From Acidimicrobiia bacterium (lineage in GTDB: Bacteria; Actinomycetota; Acidimicrobiia; Spongiisociales; UBA5794), in contig JASJAX010000031.1 in NCBI GenBank assembly GCA_030066755.1, positions 1 to 35,186 of the forward strand: a stretch of 35,186 nt of DNA, written 5' to 3'. Both the position numbers and the translations under genes were made by a program. Positions 6,719 through 14,834 of this stretch are shown here, piece by piece (the first letter of the stretch is position 1; each line of letters starts with the position of its first letter). The notes beneath the pieces are model-generated. The model was not told the origin of the DNA. It ran no database searches and saw only the letters and a program-made list of their open reading frames with translations.

Positions 6719-6728
6719 ATGAGAATAA
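6709..6728. promoter_or_regulatory. MarR operator (20-base perfect palindrome)
   Basis: TTATTCTCATATGAGAATAA is its own reverse complement. It covers the -10 box, the predicted start of transcription and the ATG of marR. Size and position fit a MarR autorepression site that also controls the coupled GH13 gene. Confidence 0.75.
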
Positions 6729-6753
6729 TGACGCACCCGTCCTCCCGTGTCAA
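6725..6753 (-). promoter_or_regulatory. marR-GH13 promoter
   Basis: On the minus strand TTGACA (6753-6748), a 17-base spacer and CATTAT (6730-6725) lie upstream. Six bases then separate the -10 from ATG 6718, so the transcript should begin at the start codon. Confidence 0.65.
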
Positions 6754-6812
6754 GACCCGCATCTACACTTGCCCAGCGACACCAGGCACGAGGCGTGGAG
6801 CGGCGTGCCGAT

Positions 6813-6885
6813 GGGCCTCTAGCTCAATTGGCAGAGCAGCGGACTTTTAATCCGTTGGTTGTGGGTTCGAGTCCCACGGGGCCCA
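6813..6885 (+). tRNA. tRNA-Lys (anticodon TTT)
   Basis: The sequence folds into a full cloverleaf of 73 bases. Acceptor arms are GGGCCTC and GGGGCCC with discriminator A at 6885. The D-arm is GCTC/GAGC. The anticodon loop CTTTTAA (6844-6850) gives anticodon TTT. The T-arm is GTGGG-TTCGAGT-CCCAC. The 3' CCA is not encoded. Confidence 0.95.
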
Positions 6886-6900
6886 CTGATCAGTGGGTTT

Positions 6901-6921
6901 CGAGTTTGCTTCGCAAACTCG
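6901..6921. repeat. Hairpin after tRNA-Lys, similar to a module of the composite repeat
   Basis: CGAGTTTGC, loop TTC, GCAAACTCG is a perfect nine-base-pair hairpin with a three-base loop, like the GAGTTCGC/GCGAACTC module of the repeats at 173 and 1301. A weaker, related GAGC-rich hairpin follows at about 6931-6951. It may end the tRNA transcript or the convergent lipoprotein transcript. Confidence 0.5.
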
Positions 6922-6990
6922 GCCCAGGGTGCGAGCCTGCTCCGCGAGCTCGGCCCGGGTTGCCGGACGGGGAAACGCTCGCGTAGGCCC

Positions 6991-7752
6991 TCATTGCTGT
7001 GCGGACCCTCCGACCGTCTCCCAGGCGATGCGTTGGAGGAAGGCACCGTCCTCCTCGGATACCTGTGGCGACAGGAAGGTGAGGCCTTCGGGGCTCTCTC
7101 CGAACACGGTGGCGTAGAAGACACACATCGTGAGGTACTCCCCGTGGGCGCTGGCGTGGATCCCGTCGGTGCCATAAAGGGTGAGGCCGGGTCGCTCGGC
7201 CTGTGCCTGCTGCCACGCAAGACCGACCGGCGCAACGGTGGCGCCGAGGTCAACACTTGTTGCCTCGACGACTTCCTTGATCTGTTCCTGTGAAGGAACC
7301 GGCGAGGTTGACCAGGGCCAATGCATGAACAGCACCGTCTCGGCTCCGTTCGTTTTGATGAACTCGTCGAGGAGACCGGCGGACTCGCGAAACTGCTCTA
7401 CGTTCGCCCAGTGCTGGACGAGGTCCTCCTGGAGCACGACGACATCCCAGTTGCCGCCGCTGATGATCTCCAAGGTGCCGTCTTTGGACCAATGCTGGGA
7501 AAGCGGCGCTCCACTCTCCCAGATGACAGCGCTCGTCACGTCGAATGGCAGGCTCCCCGACGCGGCAAGATCCTCGAACCAACTGAGCGACTGCGAGAAG
7601 CTGTCACCTAGGAACAACACCCGATCAGGCACGCCATCACTCGCAACCGTCTCCTCGGTCTCGGATCCGCTGTCACCACAAGCCGAAACGAGCAATACGG
7701 AAATCAACACCACAACGACGAATCGACGCACACAACCTCCCGCAGTCGACAC
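6991..7752 (-). CDS. SGNH/GDSL-type hydrolase lipoprotein
   Basis: This 253-residue exported lipoprotein has a short basic n-region, a hydrophobic stretch FVVVVLISVLLVSAC and a lipobox LVSAC, so it should be anchored by its Cys outside the cytoplasmic membrane. The mature part has SGNH-like motifs: FLGDSFSQS with the candidate nucleophile Ser, an Asn/Gly block (SGGNWDVVVLQE) and DGIHAS with the Asp-X-X-His pair. Such enzymes cleave acyl or acetyl esters. The substrate is unknown. The frame opens at GTG 7752, but GTG 7731 is preceded by GGGAGG and gives a more typical signal peptide. It converges on tRNA-Lys. Confidence 0.7.
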   Translation of the reverse strand: MSTAGGCVRRFVVVVLISVLLVSACGDSGSETEETVASDGVPDRVLFLGDSFSQSLSWFEDLAASGSLPFDVTSAVIWESGAPLSQHWSKDGTLEIISGGNWDVVVLQEDLVQHWANVEQFRESAGLLDEFIKTNGAETVLFMHWPWSTSPVPSQEQIKEVVEATSVDLGATVAPVGLAWQQAQAERPGLTLYGTDGIHASAHGEYLTMCVFYATVFGESPEGLTFLSPQVSEEDGAFLQRIAWETVGGSAQQ

Positions 7753-7936
7753 ACCATTGTCACTTTCTGTCTCTGAGCGACATCAGGGGACAAGGACACA
7801 TGCGGACGTGGGACGCAGGTGTTCTGTCGCCGCAACGCGGCCCTGGGGCATCGGCCGTCAGATCGGTTCCGCTGCAAGTGGCGCCAAACTCGGCCGACGT
7901 CTGCAGGACACGGCCGGGCTCGATGAGTGCGGTCGC
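7753..7936. other. 184-base gap without a recognised feature
   Basis: This stretch lies between the SGNH lipoprotein start and the SnoaL-like gene stop, both on the minus strand. It probably holds the lipoprotein promoter. I see no clear -35/-10 pair, strong hairpin or credible small gene. Confidence 0.5.
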
Positions 7937-8416
7937 TCAGTACGAGCCGTTGGTGTTGCGGACTCGGCCGCCCGTGATCAGCACATAGATGCGGCCGAAG
8001 AGATCGATCGGCTGGACGGAGTCCCAGTGCTCGACGATCTTGCCATCGGCGACGCGCCATCGATCGGTGATATTGAACCCCTTGCGCTGGTTGCCTCGAT
8101 GCGCCTTTCGGAGTGTGGCGTGCGAGTGGAGCGTGACGATGTCACCGTCGGCCAGGATGTGCTTCACGTCGTAGGTGTAGTCCGGGAAACGCTTCACCAG
8201 CGTTCCGACCGTCTCCAGCACACCTTCGATCCCGTCGGGGATGCCGTGGTTGTGCTGCACGTAATTGCTCGAGCCGTACCGCGCGCGAACCGCCTCGAAG
8301 TCGTGCTCGTTCATCAGAAGCCGCACGAAGTCGGCCACCAATTCGACGTTGGCTTCCTCTTCCGGTGACCAGGTCGGGCGTCGCAGGTCGTTCAGGTCGA
8401 TGGTCAGGGGGCTCAT
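7937..8416 (-). CDS. SnoaL-like / NTF2-fold protein
   Basis: This 159-residue cytoplasmic protein resembles the SnoaL-like cyclase/aldol-condensing group of the NTF2 fold. Typical elements are FVRLLMNEHDFEAVRARYGSSNYVQHNHGIPDG, LVKRFPDYTYDVKHILADGDIVTLHSH and FNITDRWRVADGKIVEHWDSVQPI, which contain the His and Asp residues that line the pocket in this superfamily. Length is normal for the family. The ATG has AAGGAG six bases upstream. It is divergent from a tetR gene, with an operator between them, so it is probably induced by the TetR ligand. The reaction is not predictable. Confidence 0.78.
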   Translation of the reverse strand: MSPLTIDLNDLRRPTWSPEEEANVELVADFVRLLMNEHDFEAVRARYGSSNYVQHNHGIPDGIEGVLETVGTLVKRFPDYTYDVKHILADGDIVTLHSHATLRKAHRGNQRKGFNITDRWRVADGKIVEHWDSVQPIDLFGRIYVLITGGRVRNTNGSY

Positions 8417-8433
8417 GGTGATCTCCTTCGAAT

Positions 8434-8470
8434 TAGGTTGTGCTACCTAGAGCTTAGGTAGTGTAACCTA
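8434..8470. promoter_or_regulatory. Nested TetR-type operator
   Basis: TAGGTT, four bases, TACCTA, five bases, TAGGTA, four bases, AACCTA form two nested, perfectly matching inverted repeats centred on 8452. The site sits between the divergent SnoaL-like and tetR genes and can bind one large or two small TetR dimers to control both. Confidence 0.75.
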
Positions 8471-8513
8471 GACCCGCAAGGCGATATTCCCGAGAAATGA
8501 AGCTGGAGTCGAC

Positions 8514-9146
8514 GTGAGCACATCAACCGCCGAGCGCATCGCCGACGCCGCCCGTCGCCGCTTCAATCGCAAGGGGTACGCATCGACCACCCTCACGGAG
8601 ATTGCTGCAGACGTCGGCATCTCCCAGGGCAACCTCACCTATCACTTCCCGACGAAGCTCGAGTTGGCGCTGCACCTGAGTGAAACGGTCCGTGTCCGCA
8701 TGGAGGCGCACCGCGCAGCCTCGGTGCCGGCGAGCATCGCAGACGACTATGTCGAACACCTCCGCTTCGCCATGGACATGACCTGGAACTACCGGTTCCT
8801 GATGCGTGACCGCGGCATCTTCGATGACGCCGACGCAGTTGTGCCGCCGAGTCCGATCTTGGTAGCCGACTTCGAGGAGCTGCGAGAGCTGATTGGCCGG
8901 GTCGACGAGGAGGGGCTATTTCGTTCCGACGCCAAGGTTGATCTTGACATGCTCACCCGCTCACTCTGGATCCTCAGCCGCCACTGGATGGATCATTTGC
9001 GGGAGATGGAACAGCGCGACACGATCGAATGGGCTGACGTCGAGCGCGGAATCGAACATCACTACGCCGTGTTGCTGCCGACCATGACGGCCGCCGGTCG
9101 ACGGCAGTTCGTCGCCGCGCTCGACCGAGCTTCGTCGGCCCAGTGA
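8514..9146 (+). CDS. TetR family transcriptional regulator
   Basis: This 210-residue protein has the TetR N-terminal DNA-binding domain at about 5-52: IADAARRRFNRKGYASTTLTEIAADVGISQGNLTYHFPTKLEL. The larger C-terminal domain (FAMDMTWNYRFLMRDRGIF ... LDMLTRSLWILSRHWMDHL) resembles the TetR subgroup with a PF13972-type ligand domain. GTG 8514 follows GGAG by five bases. It is divergent from the SnoaL-like gene, with a nested operator between them, and likely represses both genes. The ligand is unknown; aromatic residues in the effector domain suggest a hydrophobic one. Confidence 0.85.
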   Translation: MSTSTAERIADAARRRFNRKGYASTTLTEIAADVGISQGNLTYHFPTKLELALHLSETVRVRMEAHRAASVPASIADDYVEHLRFAMDMTWNYRFLMRDRGIFDDADAVVPPSPILVADFEELRELIGRVDEEGLFRSDAKVDLDMLTRSLWILSRHWMDHLREMEQRDTIEWADVERGIEHHYAVLLPTMTAAGRRQFVAALDRASSAQ

Positions 9147-9197
9147 TGGTGCCGGTGACGCCGGATCATCGGCAGTGTCGGTACGATCGACGCTCGA

Positions 9198-10547
9198 ATG
9201 AATGTCGTGTTCGTCCTGCTGCTCATCTTCGTCATGGTGGGCTTCAACGCGCTGTACGTGGCTGCGGAGTTCGCCACCGTTGGCTCGCGGCGTTCGCGCG
9301 TGCAGGAGACTGCCGAGTCGGGGAGCGGACCAGCTTCGGGCCTCCTGGCGATCCTGCGTGACCCCAAGCGGCTCGACAACTACGTCGCTGCCTGCCAGAT
9401 CGGCATCACCCTTTCGAGCCTCGTGGCCGGTGCGTACGGTCAGGCCCAGCTCGTCCCGCTGTTCGAAGAGCAGTTTGGGAGCGCAAGCGGCACGATCGCG
9501 GTCATCGTGGTACTGCTGTTCATCACGGGGCTGCAGGTCGTACTCGGTGAGTTGCTGCCCAAGACCATCGCCCTTCGGTATCCCGAAACGCTGGCGATCG
9601 CCACGCTCACGCCGATGCGGATCAGTCAATGGCTCCTGCGGCCGCTCGTCGCCATCTTCAACGGATCCGCCTTTGCAATCATGCGGCGGCTCGGGCTTCA
9701 CATCGACCACTCCCACTCCCATGTGCACTCGCCGACCGAGCTCGCCGGCCTGTATCGCGACAGCGCCGCCGGTGGCCTGATCGACTCAGACGAGCGCAAG
9801 ATGCTGACCGGGGCCCTAGCGGTCACCAACCGGGTCGTCCGGGAGATCATGACGCCGCGTCGGCGATTCGTCACGATCGAGTCGTCGACGCCGGTTGCTG
9901 AAGCACTGGCGGAGTTCTCCGCCAGCCCCTACTCGCGCTTCCCCGTCACCGAAGACGGCGAGGAGATCGTCGGTCTGGTAACCCTGCGCGATCTCTTCCT
10001 CGCCAACGAAGCGGGGACAAGTGCAACCGTCGGCGAGGTCGCTGATGAGCCGATGGTCGTCGCCGAGGTGTTCGAGGTCCCGGCGCTGATGAGCACGTTC
10101 TCCCAACAGGGCATACACGTGGCGATGGTCGTGAACGAGTTCGGATCGATCTCCGGCATGGTCACGCGAGAGGACGCCATCGAAGAGGTCTTCGGGGAGT
10201 TCTACGACGAGTTCGACGACGAGCCCGACCCGATCACTCGCACCGGAGCGGAGGTGTCGGTGCGAGGCGACGTGCTGCTGACGGTCCTCAACGAGCGCTT
10301 CGATCTCGCGCTCCCCGTCGATCGTTCCGACACCGTCAGCGGCTACGTGTGGCACCACCTCGCGCGTCTTCCGGCCGTGGGCGACACGGTCCCGCTCATC
10401 ACCCGGGCGAAACTCGCTGAGATCAGCAGCGATCCCGAGTCCGTGGGGCATTTCCCGCCGATTCGGGTCGACGCTGTCGACGGCACCCTCGTCGAGCGAG
10501 TGAGCTTCACGCTCCCCGTCGACGAATCCGAAGAGGGCACGCCATGA
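9198..10547 (+). CDS. CNNM/CorC-type hemolysin-family membrane protein, first copy
   Basis: This 449-residue protein has three parts: an N-terminal DUF21/CNNM membrane domain (about 1-180, with FVMVGFNALYVAAEFATVGSRRSRV and TGLQVVLGELLPKTIAL), a CBS pair (about 205-330), and a C-terminal CorC_HlyC domain (about 345-435). Proteins of this build are linked to magnesium or cobalt efflux and resistance. A His-rich segment (HIDHSHSHVHSP) follows the membrane domain near residues 171-182. The stop overlaps the next gene's ATG (ATGA), so the two paralogues are coupled and may work as a heteromer. TACGAT ends ten bases before the ATG, giving a very short leader. Confidence 0.88.
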   Translation: MNVVFVLLLIFVMVGFNALYVAAEFATVGSRRSRVQETAESGSGPASGLLAILRDPKRLDNYVAACQIGITLSSLVAGAYGQAQLVPLFEEQFGSASGTIAVIVVLLFITGLQVVLGELLPKTIALRYPETLAIATLTPMRISQWLLRPLVAIFNGSAFAIMRRLGLHIDHSHSHVHSPTELAGLYRDSAAGGLIDSDERKMLTGALAVTNRVVREIMTPRRRFVTIESSTPVAEALAEFSASPYSRFPVTEDGEEIVGLVTLRDLFLANEAGTSATVGEVADEPMVVAEVFEVPALMSTFSQQGIHVAMVVNEFGSISGMVTREDAIEEVFGEFYDEFDDEPDPITRTGAEVSVRGDVLLTVLNERFDLALPVDRSDTVSGYVWHHLARLPAVGDTVPLITRAKLAEISSDPESVGHFPPIRVDAVDGTLVERVSFTLPVDESEEGTP

Positions 10548-11911
10548 GTGCGTCGTTGCTCGCCGTCAACGTCGTGACCGAAGTGGTGCTGCCCATCATT
10601 GCCGTTGTTGCGCTGGTGGCGATCAACGGCGTGTTCGTGGCCGCCGAGTTCTCGCTCGTTGCCAGCCGGCGGTCCCGCATCAACGCGATGGCCAACGACG
10701 GCAATCGTGCGGCGCGGTGGCTCCTCGGCGTCTTCGATCGCCCCACGGGCAAGGACGGCTACATCGCCGTGGCCCAGCTCGGCATCACTCTCGCTTCGAT
10801 CGGTCTCGGCATGTACGGGGAGCCCGCCATCGCCCACTGGCTGTACGACCCGTTCGAGTCGCTCGGGTTGTCCGAAACGGCGGCGCACACCGTCGGATTC
10901 GTCGTGGCGCTCAGCATCATCACGTACCTGCACGTCGTACTCGGGGAGATGATCCCCAAAGCCCTGGCGCTGTCCGAGCCCGAGGGAACGAGCCTGCGGG
11001 TCAACCCCGTGATGCGGACCTTCAGCCTCCTCTTCCGGCCGGCGGTTGCGTCCCTCAACTGGACGGCGTTCTCGCTCATGCGCCTTCTCCGCATCCCCGA
11101 ACCCGACAAGACGCTGTCGTTGTACAGCTCCGAAGAGCTGGCGATCGTCACCGATGAGTCGGCCGAGGGTGGCGAGCTTCCCGAGCTGCAACGGGAGATC
11201 ATCCACAACATCTTCGAGCTCGAGGAGCTCACCGCCGAGGAGCTGATGACGTCGCGCCGGCACATCCGGGCGCTCGAACACGATGCTGATCGAGCCGGCA
11301 TCGCTGCCCAGATCGAGGCGGCGCCCACCTCGCGCTACCCGGTCTTCGTCGACGACCTCGACCACGTCATCGGGATTCTCCACGTGAAGGACTTCGTGCG
11401 GGTCAGCCAGTCCGACGATGACATCGAACTCACGGCGTTGGTTCGGCACCTCCCAACCGTGGGTGGCAAGACCGCCGCCGATGACCTCCTCGCCCGGTTC
11501 CGGAACGAGCGGGTCCACGCAGCCCTCGTGGTCGACGAGCTCGGCAGCACGATCGGGCTCGTCACCCTCGACGACATCATCTCCGAGGTGATCGACGATC
11601 CGGCCGGAGACCACGACCTCCCTGCGGTCGTCCACGACGACGGATCGGCCACGCTCGACGGCGAGACCACGCTCACCGAGCTGCTCGAGGACTACGGCTT
11701 CACCTTCCGGCACGGCGCAGTGACGACGCTTGCCGGCCTCGTCCTCGCCGAGACCGGCACCCTGCCGACCGTTGGGACCCGGGTCGAGTCGCAGGGCCAC
11801 GAGCTCACGGTCGAAGCCATCGACGCCTACAAACTGACGCAGATCCGGGTCGCTCGGCTCGACCTGGCGGGTGACGGTCCCGACTCCGGCCCCGCTGTTC
11901 CGGACCACTAG
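10544..11911 (+). CDS. CNNM/CorC-type hemolysin-family membrane protein, second copy
   Basis: This 455-residue paralogue of the preceding gene has the same order: DUF21/CNNM membrane domain (VALVAINGVFVAAEFSLVASRRSRINAM; YLHVVLGEMIPKALAL), CBS pair (about 210-335) and CorC_HlyC domain (about 350-440). Both copies keep the conserved AAEF and GE(L/M)(L/I)PK motifs, so neither looks decayed. Its start overlaps the upstream stop. Tandem CNNM pairs are common in actinobacteria and are thought to work together at the membrane in divalent-cation handling. The kinase gene that follows is separated by only 17 bases and may be cotranscribed. Confidence 0.88.
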   Translation: MSASLLAVNVVTEVVLPIIAVVALVAINGVFVAAEFSLVASRRSRINAMANDGNRAARWLLGVFDRPTGKDGYIAVAQLGITLASIGLGMYGEPAIAHWLYDPFESLGLSETAAHTVGFVVALSIITYLHVVLGEMIPKALALSEPEGTSLRVNPVMRTFSLLFRPAVASLNWTAFSLMRLLRIPEPDKTLSLYSSEELAIVTDESAEGGELPELQREIIHNIFELEELTAEELMTSRRHIRALEHDADRAGIAAQIEAAPTSRYPVFVDDLDHVIGILHVKDFVRVSQSDDDIELTALVRHLPTVGGKTAADDLLARFRNERVHAALVVDELGSTIGLVTLDDIISEVIDDPAGDHDLPAVVHDDGSATLDGETTLTELLEDYGFTFRHGAVTTLAGLVLAETGTLPTVGTRVESQGHELTVEAIDAYKLTQIRVARLDLAGDGPDSGPAVPDH

Positions 11912-11928
11912 AGGGTCCGCGTGCATCC

Positions 11929-12858
11929 GTGATCGAGACTCAGCCAGACCTCGAGCTCTCAGTCGCCGAGGCCGAGCGCGTGCTCGAAGCCTGGCTGGAG
12001 GCTCCCGTGGTGTGCTCCGAGATTCGCCGGCTGGACGGCGGGCTCGTCAACTCGGTGTTCTCGCTGCAGTTCGATCGGCCGCCTCATCGCGCCGTCATCA
12101 AAGTGCATGGAACCGGAAGCGACGACCTCGCTGCTGAGGCACGTTCGCTCCGGTACCTCCGCACGGAGACGGCATGTCCCGTTCCGGCCGTGTACTCACA
12201 GGACAGCTCCGGGCAGTTGATCCAACATGCGTTCCTGCTGCTGGAGCACATCCCCGGCGTCTGCCTGAAGAACCTCGAACTCGATGCGGGCGAGCGAGCC
12301 GACCTCGATACCCAGCTGGCAGAGATCCTTCTGGAGTTGCACAGCCATAAGGGCACCACGTGGGGCGACGTCGGGTCCGCGCCTTCATCGGCTACGTGGG
12401 CAGATCTGTTTGTCGACCGACTTGCCGAAGCTCGCCGGTATCCCATGATCGCCGAACGGATGTCGCCGCAGAGCCTCGAGCTCGTGGACGCCGCAATCGC
12501 CGTAGCTCCGTCGGTCCTGAGCGAGTCCGGGGTGCCGACCCTCGTTCATGGAGACGTGTGGGACGGCAACCTCATCGTGCGGAGCGACGGCGGCAGGTGG
12601 CGCATCGCGGGGCTGCTGGATCCGGGAGCCCACTACGCGGACGTGGAGCTCGAACTCGCCTACCTCGAGGTCTTCGATTCACGGCGGGACGCCCTGTTCG
12701 CCAGGTACACCAGCCGTAGTCCTCTGCGTCCGGGCTATGAGCGGCGGCGGCGCTTCTACTGGCTCCGGACGGCGCTGATCCATGTAGCGCTGTTCGGTGA
12801 CGAGTTCTTTCGGGAGTACACGGTCCGCACCGCCAAGGCGATCGTCGGCGAGGCGTAG
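11929..12858 (+). CDS. APH-fold phosphotransferase (aminoglycoside phosphotransferase / fructosamine kinase type)
   Basis: This 309-residue cytoplasmic kinase has the APH fold. HGDVWDGNLIV (about residues 206-216) is the catalytic HxDxxxxN loop, and LLDPGAHYADVELELAYLEVF provides the metal-binding Asp that replaces DFG. The N-terminal half has the ATP-binding sheet (AVIKVHG with the Lys). Members phosphorylate sugars, ketosamines, choline-like small molecules or antibiotics, and the substrate here cannot be read from sequence. The GTG start lies 17 bases after the CNNM pair. AGAGGG is the likely ribosome-binding site. Confidence 0.8.
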   Translation: MIETQPDLELSVAEAERVLEAWLEAPVVCSEIRRLDGGLVNSVFSLQFDRPPHRAVIKVHGTGSDDLAAEARSLRYLRTETACPVPAVYSQDSSGQLIQHAFLLLEHIPGVCLKNLELDAGERADLDTQLAEILLELHSHKGTTWGDVGSAPSSATWADLFVDRLAEARRYPMIAERMSPQSLELVDAAIAVAPSVLSESGVPTLVHGDVWDGNLIVRSDGGRWRIAGLLDPGAHYADVELELAYLEVFDSRRDALFARYTSRSPLRPGYERRRRFYWLRTALIHVALFGDEFFREYTVRTAKAIVGEA

Positions 12859-12900
12859 GGGTACCGACAAGTTCGTCCGCTACCAATGCGGGTGGGTGGG

Positions 12901-13527
12901 TCAGCACGCTTCCGCGAGAACAACGAGGTGGTGTTCCAGGGTGTCGTCGAAGCGATGCTCGACGAGGCGAGCCGACTCGGTCCGGAAACCCGTAGCTTCG
13001 ATGAGTCGGATCCACTCCTCCGGCCCGTGGTGGCTCCACCGCATCGGTGTTCCCAGGAACGGCTCCTCGCCCTCCCATTCGGTGGAGCCCGAAGTGCATA
13101 GCAGCCATCCACCTCGATGCACGAAGGTCCGCAGGACACTCAGCAGGGCCGGGTGGTCATCCCGTGGCGTGTGGAACAGTGAGTAGAACGCAACGACGGC
13201 ATCAACTTCAAACTCGCCTGCCGTGAGCTTGCTCATGTCGCGGACCGTGAACTCGCCATTCGGCACGTTCTCGCGAGCGAGCCTGACCTGCTCCCGGGAG
13301 ATGTCGATACCGAGCACCTGGAACCCGGCATCCACCAGATACGATGCGATCGGTATTCCCGGCCCGCAGCCGACGTCGAGGATGCGCCCACCCGGCCGCA
13401 CGCGGCGCGTCAACGCCTCTAAGTGAGGGACATCATGGGTGTTTCCACGACGGACTTCGAGGTACGCGTCGCCGATCGCATCGTATGCCTGGCGAACGAA
13501 GTCGTTCATGTCCCGTGACCGGTTCAT
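12901..13527 (-). CDS. Class I SAM-dependent methyltransferase
   Basis: This protein of about 208 residues has the class I methyltransferase fold: GRILDVGCGPGIPIASYLVD (motif I, SAM binding), GIDISREQVRLARENV (motif II acidic residue), VDAVVAFYSLFHTPRDDH (motif IV) and RGGWLLCTSG (motif VI). The substrate is unknown. The frame is open upstream to 13620, but the conserved sequence begins near MNDFVRQAYDAIGDAY. I chose ATG 13527, with TACGCT eight bases upstream; ATG 13509 is also possible. It converges on the kinase gene and lies 58 bases downstream of the BTAD regulator on the same strand. Confidence 0.82.
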   Translation of the reverse strand: MNRSRDMNDFVRQAYDAIGDAYLEVRRGNTHDVPHLEALTRRVRPGGRILDVGCGPGIPIASYLVDAGFQVLGIDISREQVRLARENVPNGEFTVRDMSKLTAGEFEVDAVVAFYSLFHTPRDDHPALLSVLRTFVHRGGWLLCTSGSTEWEGEEPFLGTPMRWSHHGPEEWIRLIEATGFRTESARLVEHRFDDTLEHHLVVLAEAC

Positions 13528-13585
13528 CGACGAGCAGCGTAGGCCGCGCGCAACGTGAGGGGCCGGCGCCTCGGCTCCTGAGCCG

Positions 13586-14341
13586 CTAGCCGTCGGCGCG
13601 GCTGTCGTAGGCGAGTGCAAGGGTCTCGGGGGACGGCGTTACACCGAGCTCGTCCCTGAGGATGTCGACGCAGCGGCTGTACGCTCGCAGGGCAGCACCT
13701 TCGTCACCGCGGGCACGTTCGGCGGTGATGAGGAGACGGTGGGCTATCTCGCGCAGGGGGTCGAGGTCGATTGCCGTGCGGGCGGCGGTGGCAGCGAGCT
13801 GGTGGTCGCCGAGGTGATTCCACGCCGTGGCGAGCGTGATTGAGCATCGGTACAGCGCATCGGCGAGACGATCGCGGACACGGTCCGCCCATACGTTGTC
13901 GATCCCGGTGAGCAACGGGCGGCGCAGGATGCTCGAGGCAACGGTCGCATCGGGAGCTGCCGCGGCGTGGTTTCCGTGGCGTACCGCACCTTCGGCCCGG
14001 TCGAGCCGGCGGAGGGCATCCTCGAGGTCGATCCATATGTCGGCCGGCCAGCGCAATGCGTACGCTCCGCCCGAGGAGACGAGGATCGCCGAGCCGTCGA
14101 GACCGGTGGTGCTGATGAGCGAGCGCGTCTTCGAAATGACGGCGGCGAGAGCGCTCTTCCACTGTCCGGGTGGGTGATCATCCCAGACGATGTCGGCGAG
14201 CTGGTCATGCGACAGCGGCCGCCGCTCGACCGCAAGCGCGGCGAAGGCGATGCGACCCTGGTTACCGGGCAGCTCGTTGTCGGTGACGGTGGCCTGAGGG
14301 CCGTCGAGACGCAGTCCACCGGTCAGGTAGAGCCGAGCCAA
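13586..14341 (-). CDS. BTAD-domain (SARP-type) transcriptional regulator
   Basis: This protein of about 251 residues is a stand-alone SARP-type regulator. An OmpR-like winged helix spans about 1-95 (GRIAFAALAVERRPLSHDQLADIVW, WKSALAAVISKTRSLI), and a bacterial transcriptional activation domain of tetratricopeptide-like helices follows (LADALYRCSITLATAWNHLGDHQLAATAARTAIDLDPLREIAHRLL ... DELGVTPSPETLAL). It has no NTPase or kinase domain, as in small SARPs. The chosen start is TTG 14341, where GGAGGG precedes it and the conserved RLYLTGGLRL strand begins; ATG 14380 is an alternative. It is divergent from the DUF1059 gene. Its targets are unknown. Confidence 0.78.
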   Translation of the reverse strand: MARLYLTGGLRLDGPQATVTDNELPGNQGRIAFAALAVERRPLSHDQLADIVWDDHPPGQWKSALAAVISKTRSLISTTGLDGSAILVSSGGAYALRWPADIWIDLEDALRRLDRAEGAVRHGNHAAAAPDATVASSILRRPLLTGIDNVWADRVRDRLADALYRCSITLATAWNHLGDHQLAATAARTAIDLDPLREIAHRLLITAERARGDEGAALRAYSRCVDILRDELGVTPSPETLALAYDSRADG

Positions 14342-14427
14342 AGTCCCTCCAATGATCTGCCAATATGCGTGCGCCAGCATGCCACGTGGAAGGAACGCAA
14401 TCCAGCCTGCTACCTGGGAGGACAGCA

Positions 14428-14580
14428 ATGAGTGCACAGACCATCGAATGCCCGTGTGGGACCGTTCTGCGAGGGGCCGACGTGGCGGCCGTGATCAGGC
14501 AAGCGCAGCTTCACGCCAAATCCGTTCATGACATGGACCTCAGCGACGACGACGCCCGTTCGATGGCCCGTCCGGCCTGA
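14428..14580 (+). CDS. DUF1059-like miniprotein
   Basis: This 50-residue protein carries the signature of the small DUF1059 family: CPCGTVLRG near the N-terminus, QLHAKSVHDMDLSDDDARSM at the C-terminus. The two Cys and two His residues are conserved in that family and may bind a metal. It has no signal peptide. The start at ATG 14428 is supported by GGGAGG six bases upstream. It is divergent from the BTAD regulator, whose start lies 86 bases away, so the two may share a control region. The function of DUF1059 is not known. Confidence 0.75.
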   Translation: MSAQTIECPCGTVLRGADVAAVIRQAQLHAKSVHDMDLSDDDARSMARPA

Positions 14581-14834
14581 TCTCCTACGGGGCAGGCTGC
14601 CATGGCGCATGGCGTGGGCCGATGTACCCGACGAGGTCGTCGCGACCACCCTTGCCGCCATCACCGACGCCCGAATCCGTAGCCGGAGACCGCCCAGTAT
14701 TCCCTTGACCGATTGCGTGGACTGGGAGTTCTGACGATCCCAGGACCGACAAGACTTCTGCAAGGTCGGTCTCGGACACTGCGGCCCATGTCAGCTTTCA
14801 ACCGCTCGTCCTGAACGTCTCGAGGAGTGTCATC
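14581..14834. other. 254-base gap upstream of the large secreted protein
   Basis: A 41-codon frame (ATG 14610 to TGA 14735) is the only open stretch on the plus strand; it has no ribosome-binding site and I do not call it a gene. The region must hold the promoter of the 1510-residue protein. TTGACC at about 14704 could be a -35, but no good -10 partner is seen. No hairpin of note. Confidence 0.4.

Noticed and set aside
6747-6986. 79-codon frame across tRNA-Lys
   Set aside because: It is a translation through a complete cloverleaf and has no supporting features.
10343-11926. 527-codon open frame on the minus strand
   Set aside because: Antisense to the second CNNM/CorC protein; the translation has no domain and is rich in Arg, Asp and His as expected for a shadow.
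14528-14734. 68-codon frame overlapping the DUF1059 gene
   Set aside because: It lies in another frame of a recognised gene, has no ribosome-binding site and no family resemblance.
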